DNA from: Salinisphaera sp040361255
GTDB taxonomy: Bacteria > Pseudomonadota > Gammaproteobacteria > Nevskiales > Salinisphaeraceae
DNA length: 64,000 bases
Reading direction: 5' to 3'
Assembly: GCF_040361255.1 (NCBI RefSeq)
Contig: NZ_APNG01000005.1
Coordinates: 1 to 64,000 of the forward strand
Of the stretch, positions 1 to 6,941 are shown in pieces. The notes below the pieces were generated by a model. The model was not told where the DNA came from. It did not search any database and saw only the letters and a list, made by a program, of their open reading frames with translations. A program made the position numbers and the translations under genes. Every line of letters starts with the position of its first letter. The stretch's first letter is position 1.

Positions 1-341
1 CGCCGCTTCTTACACCCGCGTCCCGCTAATCTGCGATGAACCTTTTTTTATGGATGCTGGGCGGGGAACCGGTCCGGGTTCGAGCCCTTCGGTTCGACGA
101 GCGAGCACTGCTCGCGAGAACCGGGGCGCGTAGCGCCACGGGTCCCGAAGGGGGTGAGCGTCGTCAGCCGCGAATCATCCGTAGGCGAATGCGCCTCGGG
201 CAGCTAGATAAACCAATCCAATCAGAAATCGCCTGCATCTAAAGCTAGCTTGGTGAAGGGCAGCAGACCCGTAGCTAGTCGGAATCGGATATGTCGCGTG
301 GCCAGATAGCCACGGCCTCGAGGCGATTACGCTACTGCCTT
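1..341. other. Left-edge region, no gene recognised
   Basis: No coding frame here resembles a known protein, and the short open frames look like chance. The stretch holds several short GC-rich inverted repeats, for example around 98-118. A tRNA-like T-loop string occurs near 77-90, but its flanks do not pair into a five-base-pair stem, so no tRNA is called. On the minus strand it lies just downstream of the truncated gpV remnant, so it may contain a prophage deletion junction. Its function is unknown. Confidence 0.4.
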
Positions 342-740
342 TTAAGGCGACGTTAGTTTTGCATCCCTCGTCGCACTGAGGGAGATCGTGCTTTGCAAAC
401 GATGCGCGGCGTGGTCGTATTCAATGACCGCGCCGTCCGGGTAGGTACGACGGCATAGGTTTGGATCGTCGGACGGCGCTGGGTGCGTGTTGCTGAATAT
501 GCCGGTGACGATCAGACCAGTAGCGGGGTCGCCGCCGGGGCTAAACAGCATGCATTGTTTGCCGTTCGTGGGCAGATTCTAGTCGCCGGTTGTACGTGCG
601 CGGTGTTCGGGCCAAGGCAGCCATTCGGTGAGCAGGTCGCCGTCGTGAAGCGGCACGGCGCTTGCAGTGTCGACGTCGGCGATGGTGCCGACGCGCACGA
701 GGTTATGGATGAGGCGGTAGGCGTCGGCCAGGCTTTGCAT
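342..740 (-). pseudogene. P2-like phage baseplate assembly protein V (gpV), nonsense and truncated
   Basis: Reading the minus strand from the ATG at 738-740 gives an N-terminus with DAYRLIHNLVRVGTIADVD and LLTEWLPWPEHRA, which fits the gpV family. A TAG codon at 579-581 interrupts the frame at codon 54. The same frame then resumes with CMLFSPGGDPATGLIVTGIF and PDGAVIEYDHAAHRL, the typical central gpV motif. TAG sits where a TGG (Trp) codon would be expected, so one G-to-A change explains the break. The product would end at about 132 residues, short of the roughly 200 usual for P2 gpV, so the C-terminal spike-proximal part is also missing. Intact gpV forms the tail spike of contractile P2-type tails. 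The family call is confident; loss of function is inferred from the two lesions. Confidence 0.8.
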
Positions 741-861
741 GTGCCTATGCTGACGGTGGGGCGTTGGGTGTTTGAGTTGGGGGCGCTGTTAGACGTGCAC
801 TGACAGCGGGCGCTCGATTTCTGTCAAAGTTCAGCGGGTATGCGCATAAAGGGAGACTGGT

Positions 862-1383
862 TTGGCTTGGGACAAAATCGTCGAGCGGGTCGAGAAATCA
901 ACCTTGCTTGCCACAGCGGTTTGTATTGGCACTGGGATACCGCTGATTGGCCACTTCGTATCGGAATCGCTCTTTCCGTTGCCTCCTCCGGAATTGGTAT
1001 GGTTGCTGTGGCTTGTTTTCGGTACGTGCACAACGTTAGTGCTAGTCGCCGCAGGACGAAAAGCCATCGCTTGGGTGAAAAAGCACCGACAGTCTTCTCG
1101 TAAAAAGGCACAGCGCGGTGTACTTACGGAGGACCATATGATCGTACTTGTGGTTGCCGCCCATCATCATGAGAATGGTAGCTGGGATAGCGAGGAGCTT
1201 CGCCGTGAGTTGTCTCGAATGTCCGGCGAAGACTTGAACCGTTTTGACGTCATTAATTGGCTCGACGATTTATGTAAAGCCGATTATGTGACGAAATTTC
1301 TAGGCACGTACATGCTTACCGAAGAAGGTCGCCAGGCGGCAGCACGCCATAGCGCAGAAGTTCGTGCTAGTCGATCGGCATGA
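862..1383 (+). CDS. Two-helix membrane protein with C-terminal helical/winged domain, SieB-like layout; prophage cargo
   Basis: This is a 173-residue protein with a TTG start at 862, seven bases after a good ribosome-binding site (GGGAG, 851-855). It has two hydrophobic spans, about residues 14-33 and 45-64, then a basic stretch (KKHRQSSRKKAQR). A soluble C-terminal region (about 85-170) follows, in which the order LTEDH, SEELRRELS, VINWLDDLCKADYV, YMLTEEGRQAA suggests a winged-helix-like fold. It runs opposite to the phage tail genes between gpS and gpV and overlaps the gpS end by 17 bases tail to tail. As I recall, this is the position of the non-essential orf30 moron in phage P2. Two helices plus a cytoplasmic domain resembles superinfection-exclusion protein B, but I cannot show homology. 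It is visibly more AT-rich than the chromosomal genes. A role in excluding other phages is inference. Confidence 0.6.
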   Translation: MAWDKIVERVEKSTLLATAVCIGTGIPLIGHFVSESLFPLPPPELVWLLWLVFGTCTTLVLVAAGRKAIAWVKKHRQSSRKKAQRGVLTEDHMIVLVVAAHHHENGSWDSEELRRELSRMSGEDLNRFDVINWLDDLCKADYVTKFLGTYMLTEEGRQAAARHSAEVRASRSA

Positions 1384-1825
1384 TATGGCGCAGCACGCTG
1401 CTACGCACGAGTTCCACGTCGCCGCCAGCAAAGCCGAGTAAGCGACGGGCGGGGTAGGCAACGCGCGGGCCGTTACGGTTGACCATCGCGGTTCGGCCTT
1501 CCTGGTGGTCGCGCGCGATCTTTGCGACGCGCCCGGTGAAGCCAACGGTGAGGCCGTCGCTGTCTATTTTGATCTTCATGTATTTCGCTGTGCGAATCTC
1601 ACTGGACATGGCGCGGAGTCGTATCGCGCCTTGTTTGCGGCGATTCTGGGGCTTGCGCGGGGCGTAGGGTATGCCGTCCGGGTTGCGTTGGGATTCGATC
1701 CGCTGGGCCTGGCTGCGACGGAGGTCGCGGGCGACGCGGCGGGTGAGTTGGCGGCGTTCGCTGCGGGAGAGCTTGGCGAGTAGGGGCTCGACCCAGTCTT
1801 TCAGGGCTTGGAGTTCGTCTGTCAT
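1367..1825 (-). CDS. P2-like phage virion morphogenesis / tail completion protein S (gpS)
   Basis: This is a 152-residue protein with its ATG at 1823-1825; an in-frame extension to 1870 is possible but lacks family similarity. The sequence fits the Phage_tail_S family: an N-terminal helix (MTDELQALKDWVEPLLAKLS), the R-rich segment ERRQLTRRVARDLRRSQAQR, the conserved NPDGIPYAPRKPQ stretch, then RTAKYMKIKID and the C-terminal YPARRLLGF. In P2, gpS acts with gpR to complete the tail and join it to the head. This copy is open from end to end, unlike its neighbours gpR and gpV. Its tail operon is otherwise broken, so it is probably no longer selected for virion assembly. The gene is separated from both neighbours by opposite-strand inserts. 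Confidence 0.85.
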   Translation of the reverse strand: MTDELQALKDWVEPLLAKLSRSERRQLTRRVARDLRRSQAQRIESQRNPDGIPYAPRKPQNRRKQGAIRLRAMSSEIRTAKYMKIKIDSDGLTVGFTGRVAKIARDHQEGRTAMVNRNGPRVAYPARRLLGFAGGDVELVRSSVLRHIMPID

Positions 1826-1887
1826 GAGGCTTGCACCTTGCGGACCGGGCAAACAGGATAGGCTGAGCATCTGAAACGAGTGGGCCG

Positions 1888-2682
1888 ATGAGCGTATCCG
1901 ACGATCTGCGTCAGTTGATTGATGGCAGCGGCCACAACTTCCATGCCCGTGTCGCGCGTTGGTTTGTGGATAACGGCTGGGAAGTAACGATCAGTCCGTA
2001 TTACATGGATCAATCGCACCAGAAGGCGCGCGAGGTCGATCTCGTGGCGGAATGGGTGTTGCCTGATAAGAGGAGACGTCCGCGGGGACTTGGCATCGGT
2101 AACTACGACGTGGGCGTTCGGCTTTTCATCGAGTGCAAGTTTGTGCCGAGCCTCACCGTGTTCTGGTTCGCGAAAAAGAAGAGAGACAATGCGCGGCGGC
2201 TCGTGAGCGCCGAGGGGCAATTTCCGAGTGACCCTCGGGAAATCGTGGTGCACCACTATCTCGACGAGTCGCTTCGCGTGGCCAAATTGTTCCAGACCAA
2301 ATCTCACAAGGGTGGGCAGGCGATGTCGGAACAGCAAGATCCGTTTTACAAAGCGCTCAACCAAGTACTGCACGCGTCTTTCGCGATGCAAGGGCGGGCC
2401 GGAGATGCCTCGTTCGGCGGTAAGGTTCCGAACACGGTGCTTGAGTTTCCGGTGATTGTCTGTGGCGGGTTCGACCAACTGTATCGAGTCGATTTCTTTG
2501 GAGAAGGCGAACAAGAGCCCGAGAAAATCAACAAGAATTTCCAGCTGGAGGTTCAATACGCCTATCACGGTTCGCCCAACGAATACCGGTTGATTGATGT
2601 GGTTGATATTGATCGTCTTGACGCCTTTCAGCAGTCGATCGTCCAAGACGCGATGACCGCTTATGAGTTCAACCGCTATTGA
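1888..2682 (+). CDS. Predicted PD-(D/E)XK (Mrr-like restriction-endonuclease fold) nuclease; prophage cargo
   Basis: This is a 264-residue protein starting at the ATG at 1888. The N-terminal 90 residues carry a helix (FHARVARWFVDNGW), a beta strand, then KAREVDLVAEWV followed about 35 residues later by VRLFIECKFVPS. That Asp...Glu-x-Lys spacing is the core of the PD-(D/E)XK nuclease fold used by Mrr-like enzymes. The remaining 170 residues, including VLEFPVIVCGGFDQLYRVDF, are not recognised and may be a specificity or effector domain. The gene lies on the plus strand between gpR and gpS, which are normally adjacent and co-directional in P2-like phages, so it is an insertion into the tail operon. 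Antiphage nuclease activity is inferred from the fold and the position. No methyltransferase partner is nearby. Confidence 0.65.
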   Translation: MSVSDDLRQLIDGSGHNFHARVARWFVDNGWEVTISPYYMDQSHQKAREVDLVAEWVLPDKRRRPRGLGIGNYDVGVRLFIECKFVPSLTVFWFAKKKRDNARRLVSAEGQFPSDPREIVVHHYLDESLRVAKLFQTKSHKGGQAMSEQQDPFYKALNQVLHASFAMQGRAGDASFGGKVPNTVLEFPVIVCGGFDQLYRVDFFGEGEQEPEKINKNFQLEVQYAYHGSPNEYRLIDVVDIDRLDAFQQSIVQDAMTAYEFNRY

Positions 2683-3126
2683 ATAATTGCTGGATGCCGT
2701 CGCTTCGAGGAACTCCATCGACATGATCGTAGGCTTTCCATTGAGCGATCAGACGATAGTCTTTAGCACCCGGGTCGCGTAGATAAATTTTCCATTGGTC
2801 TGGGCCGCATAGCGCCTCGGGGTGCGCCGGCATTCGGTGCTCGTTATGAATCTCGCTGGCGGCGCAGTCCGCGGTAGCCGCCACGCGTTCAGTGAGCGTG
2901 ACGGTCAGCGCTAAGTCCCATGTTTCATTCTGCGTCGAAGCGCACGGCTTCGTCGGGCCTGAGGTCGGGCTCGTAGATGCAAAGCCAGTTCACCAGCGGA
3001 ATGATGACTGTGTCGATGGCGCCGCTGTAGTCGGTAACCACGATCCGGGCCGGGGGCGAGGCCGGGGCTGCGCTCCAAAGGGGCGAGCGGCGCCGGCCGC
3101 GAGTGATCGATAAGCAAATGCACGTT
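2669..3126 (-). pseudogene. P2-like phage tail completion protein R (gpR), frameshifted remnant
   Basis: Three minus-strand frames together give a gpR-like protein. From the 5' side, about 3126-3050 encodes NVHLLIDHSRPAPL. A second frame (about 3042-2925) encodes PPARIVVTDYSGAIDTVIIP and LVNWLCIYEPDLRP, ending at FDAE and a TGA. A third frame then continues with NETWDLALTVTLTERVAATA and ends at 2669. The string VTDYSG...IIPLVNWL...NETWDLALTVTLTERV is characteristic of the GpR family. At least two frameshifts are needed (near 3045 and 2926), and the first part of the gene is missing. It converges with the nuclease gene, overlapping its last bases. No lysis genes remain upstream, so this marks the right limit of the prophage remnant. 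Confidence 0.7.
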
Positions 3127-3225
3127 AGGCCGCGGGCCTCGGCCGTGTTGTGGTTCGAGTTTGACGCTCGCCAATGGCACGTTTGTTGCTCCAATGCAGA
3201 CGTGGATCGTCCATGAGACACGGAC

Positions 3226-3795
3226 ATGCGTGTGTTGCTCGTAGATCGCCATTCGGCTCGCTTGTCGACGCTTCGTGCCGTCATCGAGCAGGCCGGCTTC
3301 GAGGTCGTCGATGTGCTCGACGAGGACGCCGATCTGTATGCGGCGGTCGAACGCCATGCGCCCGATGCGATCGTGGTCGGCGCCGAGTCGCCCTCGCGCG
3401 ACGTGCTCGAGGATCTGGCCACGTTCGGCGAGCGTTATCCCAAACCACTGTTGATGTTGTCTTCGAAAGACGATCGCCGGCTCATGGCGCAGGCGTCCGA
3501 GGCCGGTATCAGCGCCTATGTCATGGAGGGGCTCTCGCCCGCGCTGGTGCGCTCGCTCGTGGACGTGGCGATGCGTCAGTACCGACAGATGGAGTCGCTC
3601 AAGCGCGAACTGGCCGAAACCCGGGAAACCCTGGCTGATCGCCAGGTGGTCAATCGCGCCAAATGCCTGCTCATGGAGCGCAGCGCGATCAGCGAAAAAC
3701 AGGCCTATACGCGGCTGCGCAAGACCGCCATGGACCGTGGACTGCCGTTGCCCGAAATCGCGCGCCAGCTCATGGTTCATGCGGCCAACGAGTGA
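3226..3795 (+). CDS. nasT: ANTAR-domain antiterminator response regulator NasT
   Basis: This 189-residue protein has an N-terminal pseudo-receiver domain (1-120, starting MRVLLVDRHSARLSTLRAVI), a coiled-coil segment (about 122-140) and a C-terminal ANTAR RNA-binding domain (about 135-185, with NRAKCLLMERSAISEKQAYT followed by RLRKTAMDRGLPLPEIA). In NasS-NasT systems NasT binds a two-hairpin RNA motif in the leader of nitrate-assimilation genes and prevents termination. NasS restrains it when nitrate and nitrite are absent. A matching leader lies immediately downstream (3968-4127) and nasS follows, so the assignment is strong. The first gene of the chromosomal block, it starts about 100 bases from the prophage remnant. 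The receiver Asp environment is not canonical, as is usual for NasT. Confidence 0.93.
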   Translation: MRVLLVDRHSARLSTLRAVIEQAGFEVVDVLDEDADLYAAVERHAPDAIVVGAESPSRDVLEDLATFGERYPKPLLMLSSKDDRRLMAQASEAGISAYVMEGLSPALVRSLVDVAMRQYRQMESLKRELAETRETLADRQVVNRAKCLLMERSAISEKQAYTRLRKTAMDRGLPLPEIARQLMVHAANE

Positions 3796-3804
3796 CGCCG
3801 CGGC

Positions 3805-3821
3805 TGCACGAATAGAGTGCG
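3805..3821 (+). promoter_or_regulatory. Possible NtrC binding site upstream of the nas promoter
   Basis: The sequence reads TGCAC, seven bases, GTGCG. The NtrC enhancer pattern is TGCAC-N7-GTGCA, so nine of the ten arm bases fit. It lies about 140 bases upstream of the predicted -24/-12 promoter, a usual enhancer distance. This is a short motif and is called only because of its context. Confidence 0.5.
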
Positions 3822-3941
3822 ATTGTGCACTGCGAAACGTCGATGCGGGTCATAGCGGCGTCGTGTTCGCTTCGGCTGGCGCATTCCGTTCGATGGGCAA
3901 GTACATGAACTGAAATGGAAGCGCACACTGCCGGTATTAGG

Positions 3942-3957
3942 TGGCACGGTTTTCGCT
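3942..3957 (+). promoter_or_regulatory. Sigma54 (-24/-12) promoter of the nas operon
   Basis: The sequence TGGCACGGTTTTCGCT matches the sigma54 consensus TGGCACG-N4-TTGCW at all fixed positions but one. The invariant GG (3943-3944) and GC (3955-3956) are at the correct ten-base spacing. Transcription would start near 3968, just before the ANTAR hairpins. Sigma54 with NtrC is the usual nitrogen-limitation control for nas genes. Confidence 0.75.
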
Positions 3958-3971
3958 TGGATAAGCCCCGA

Positions 3972-4077
3972 GTGCGATAGCGCGAACGATCGCGACGCAC
4001 GACACAACCCGATCAGGACAACGAAGTCCGGCATGCCGCGTGGCGCATCTCGCCACGCAGGCAGCCGGGCTTTTTTT
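3972..4077 (+). promoter_or_regulatory. ANTAR dual-hairpin antitermination leader with terminator (NasT target)
   Basis: Hairpin P1 is CGCG/CGCG (3981-3984 and 3991-3994) with the six-base loop AACGAT, and can be extended by GTGCG/CGCAC (3972-3976 and 3996-4000). Hairpin P2 is GGAC/GTCC (4016-4019 and 4026-4029) with loop AACGAA. Both loops have A at position 1 and G at position 4, the signature recognised by ANTAR proteins. The terminator stem runs from 4028 to 4068 around loop 4046-4050 and is followed by seven T (4071-4077). Its first two bases (4028-4029) are the end of P2, so the P2 stem and the terminator compete. NasT binding would stabilise P1/P2 and allow read-through into nasS and the structural genes. 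Confidence 0.88.
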
Positions 4078-4127
4078 ATGCGCGAAAAACGGGCCCGCAG
4101 TGGCGGGTGGAAAAAGGACGCAAAGCG

Positions 4128-5504
4128 ATGACCAACTGGCACGAAGCAACATTCGGACGTATGCCCCATGCGGTGGATCCATGCGTGGAGCGGCCCCGGC
4201 TCAAGCTGGGTTTTATCGCGCTCAATGACTGTGCGCCGTTGGTGATGGCCAGGGAGGCCGGCTTTTTTGCCGCTGAAGGGCTGGATGTAACCCTGTCGCG
4301 CGAATCCTCTTGGGCGGCGATTCGCGACAAGGTGGCGCTCGGTCTGTTCGATGGCGCGCAGATGCTGGCCGGTATGCCGATTGCGTCGACCCTCGGCGTG
4401 GGGGCCGCGCCGCATGCCATGGTCACCGCGGTATCGTTAGGGCTGAACGGTAATGCGATCACCGTCTCCAACGCGTTGTTCGAGCGCATGCAGGCGCTGG
4501 ATTCGCAGGCGACGTTGTCTCGCCCCTGTTCCGCCCAGGCACTGCGCAAGGTGATCGAGGCCGATCGCGCGGCCGGGCTCGCGCCAATGACGTTCGGCAT
4601 GGTGCACCCGACCTCGGCGCACAACTACCAGCTGCGCTACTGGTTGGCCGCGGCCGGTATCGACCCCGACCGCGATGTGCGCCTGATCGTCGTGCCGCCG
4701 GCGCGCATGGTGGCCAATCTGCGCGCCGGCAGGTTGGCCGGTTATTGCGTGGGCGAGCCTTGGAACCAGATGGCGGTACGCGCGGGCTTGGGCAGGGCAC
4801 TGATCACCGGCTACGAAATCTGGAACAACGCCCCGGAAAAAGTGCTGGGTGTCACCCGCGAATGGGCCGAGGCCTATCCGCGTACCCACCGCGCGCTGGT
4901 GCGCGCGATTGTACGTACCGCGGCGTGGCTGGATAGCCACGACAACCGCGAAGCTGCGGCCGACATCATTGCCGCGCCCGGCTATGTGGACGCGCCGGCG
5001 GAAGTCATCCGGCGCACCCTGTCCGGGCGGTTCTGCTATCAACCCGGGGCGGCGCCGCGCCCGGCACCGTTTTTCAACGTGTTTCATCGGCATGCGGCAA
5101 CGTTTGCGTGGCGTTCGCATGCGATGTGGTTCATCGCCCAGATGCTGCGCTGGGGCCAGCTCGGCGAAGCGGTGGATATCGCCGCGACTGCGGACTGCGT
5201 GTATCGCCCGGACATCTATCGGGAGGCGGTACAGCCGCTTGGCATCGCTTGCCCGGCCGGCGATCACAAGATCGAAGGCACGCACAGCCAGCCCTGGTCG
5301 CTTGCGGCCAGCGACGGTCGGCGTATCGCCATGGCCTCGGATCGGTTTTTCGACGGCGAAATTTTCGATCCGGGCGACGTCATGGCCTACCTCACAGCCC
5401 ATGCGCCGCGCCTCGAACCAGCGCTATACCGGCGTCTGCAGGCGCTCAATTCGCCCCTCGCGGCGTGCGTCGAAGGGATGCCAAAAACCGCGGCGACCCA
5501 CTGA
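4128..5504 (+). CDS. nasS: Nitrate/nitrite sensor NasS (CmpA/NrtA-like, cytoplasmic)
   Basis: This 458-residue protein belongs to the NrtA/CmpA periplasmic-binding-protein family (LKLGFIALNDCAPLVMAREA, the ESSWAAIRDKVALGLFDGAQ substrate-loop region, VGEPWNQMAVRAGLGRALIT). It has no signal peptide or lipobox. Absence of export signals plus linkage to nasT distinguishes NasS from transporter subunits. NasS binds NasT until nitrate or nitrite is present and then releases it. The ATG at 4128 was chosen over the in-frame start at 4107 because an AAAAGGA ribosome-binding site lies just before it. The gene lies downstream of the terminator it helps to control, so NasS level would itself depend on antitermination. 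No NrtB/NrtD-type transport genes follow. Confidence 0.9.
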   Translation: MTNWHEATFGRMPHAVDPCVERPRLKLGFIALNDCAPLVMAREAGFFAAEGLDVTLSRESSWAAIRDKVALGLFDGAQMLAGMPIASTLGVGAAPHAMVTAVSLGLNGNAITVSNALFERMQALDSQATLSRPCSAQALRKVIEADRAAGLAPMTFGMVHPTSAHNYQLRYWLAAAGIDPDRDVRLIVVPPARMVANLRAGRLAGYCVGEPWNQMAVRAGLGRALITGYEIWNNAPEKVLGVTREWAEAYPRTHRALVRAIVRTAAWLDSHDNREAAADIIAAPGYVDAPAEVIRRTLSGRFCYQPGAAPRPAPFFNVFHRHAATFAWRSHAMWFIAQMLRWGQLGEAVDIAATADCVYRPDIYREAVQPLGIACPAGDHKIEGTHSQPWSLAASDGRRIAMASDRFFDGEIFDPGDVMAYLTAHAPRLEPALYRRLQALNSPLAACVEGMPKTAATH

Positions 5505-5563
5505 TGCGCCTGTGTAACCCCTTGTCTCTGCTTACCGATTTCATCCGCTGGAGCGCCTGAATC

Positions 5564-6931
5564 ATGGAACTTGCCAATAAAGCGACCCGCATCCGCCTGT
5601 TCGATTTCAAATCGGTACAGATGCGGGCCTTCCACATGAGCTGGCTGGCCTTTCATCTGTGTTTCTTCGGCTGGTTCGGTATCGCGCCGCTCATGGCGGT
5701 GGTGCGTGAAGACCTCGGGCTGGACAAGTCCCAGATCGGTTCGACCATCATCGCCTCGGTGGCGATTACGGTGCTGGTGCGCCTGCTCATCGGCCCGCTG
5801 TGCGACAAGTTCGGTCCTCGAAAGACTTACTCGTCGCTGTTGATTCTGGGCTCGATCCCGGTGATGTGTATCGGTTTTGCCGACAGCTTCGAGAGCTTTC
5901 TGCTGGCGCGGCTGTGTATCGGCGCAATCGGCGCGTCGTTCGTGATTACCCAGTACCACACGTCGGTGATGTTCGCGCCCAATATCGTGGGCACGGCGAA
6001 TGCCACCACCGCGGGCTGGGGCAATCTCGGTGGCGGGACCACCCAGATCGTCATGCCGCTGATCTTTGCCGCTATCGTATCGCTGGGGGTGAGCGAAACG
6101 CTGGGCTGGCGTCTGGCCATGGTGGTGCCGGGCGTGATTCTGTTTGCGCTGGGTATCGCGTACTGGAAATTCACCCAGGACGCGCCCGACGGCAACTATT
6201 CGGACTTGCGCGCGGCCGGCAAGATCCCCGAGGCCAAGGATGAAAACAGCGGCTGGTCGAGCTTTCGCAAGGCGGCGAAGGACTATCGGGTCTGGGCGCT
6301 GTTCGTGGTGTATGCCGGCTGCTTCGGTGTCGAGCTGACCATCAACAACGTCGCCGCCATCTATTTCTTCGACAACTTCGAAGTGAATCTGGAAACCGCG
6401 GGACTCATCGCCGGCCTGTTCGGCCTGATGAACATCTTCGCGCGCACCATGGGCGGCTTCTTTTCCGATCTGTCGGCCCGCTACATGGGCCTGAACGGGC
6501 GCGTGCGCTTTCTGTTTCTGGCCATGTTCATCGAAGGCATTGCCCTGATTGCGTTTTCGCAGATGGAGGTGCTCGCCGCCGCTATCGCCACCATGATCGT
6601 GTTCAGCCTGTTCGTACAGATGTCCGAAGGCGCGACCTTCGGTCTGGTGCCGTTCATGAACAAAAAGGCGCTGGGCGGTGTGAACGGCATCGTGGGTGCT
6701 GGCGGCAATGCGGGCGCGGTACTGGCCGGCTTTCTGTTCAAGAGCGAATCGCTGTCCTACGGCCAGGGGCTGATGATTCTCGGCTGTGCGGTGATCGTAT
6801 GTTCGTTCTTCGCCTTCTTCGTGCGTTTCTCGGCCGAGGTGCTGGCCGAAGAAAAAGCGGCCTTTGATACGGCCTCGGCCGGCGACGACCCGATCAAGGT
6901 TCGTGGCAGCGATTCGCCGGAACCGGCATAG
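5564..6931 (+). CDS. Nitrate/nitrite transporter, MFS NNP family (NarK/NasA type)
   Basis: This 455-residue protein has about twelve hydrophobic spans. The nitrate signature is visible as NATTAGWGNLGGGTTQIV (about residues 145-162), and a second glycine-rich signature as ALGGVNGIVGAGGNAGAVLA (about 367-386). The MFS loop DKFGPRKTY lies after helix 2. It would import nitrate, and possibly nitrite, across the inner membrane for assimilation. It starts 59 bases after nasS and is followed 10 bases later by nasB, so the genes are probably cotranscribed. There is no long N-terminal extension of the fused NarK1-NarK2 type. Confidence 0.92.
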   Translation: MELANKATRIRLFDFKSVQMRAFHMSWLAFHLCFFGWFGIAPLMAVVREDLGLDKSQIGSTIIASVAITVLVRLLIGPLCDKFGPRKTYSSLLILGSIPVMCIGFADSFESFLLARLCIGAIGASFVITQYHTSVMFAPNIVGTANATTAGWGNLGGGTTQIVMPLIFAAIVSLGVSETLGWRLAMVVPGVILFALGIAYWKFTQDAPDGNYSDLRAAGKIPEAKDENSGWSSFRKAAKDYRVWALFVVYAGCFGVELTINNVAAIYFFDNFEVNLETAGLIAGLFGLMNIFARTMGGFFSDLSARYMGLNGRVRFLFLAMFIEGIALIAFSQMEVLAAAIATMIVFSLFVQMSEGATFGLVPFMNKKALGGVNGIVGAGGNAGAVLAGFLFKSESLSYGQGLMILGCAVIVCSFFAFFVRFSAEVLAEEKAAFDTASAGDDPIKVRGSDSPEPA

Positions 6932-6941
6932 GGGCCGCGCG

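Noticed and set aside
60..100. Possible tRNA or tmRNA end suggested by GGGTTCGAGCCC
   Set aside because: The arms around the loop do not form a five-base-pair T stem and no acceptor, anticodon or tag-peptide parts were found.
342..551. Stand-alone 69-codon phage gene
   Set aside because: It is the C-terminal half of a gpV gene interrupted by one TAG codon; the N-terminal half is found upstream in the same frame, so it is treated as one pseudogene.
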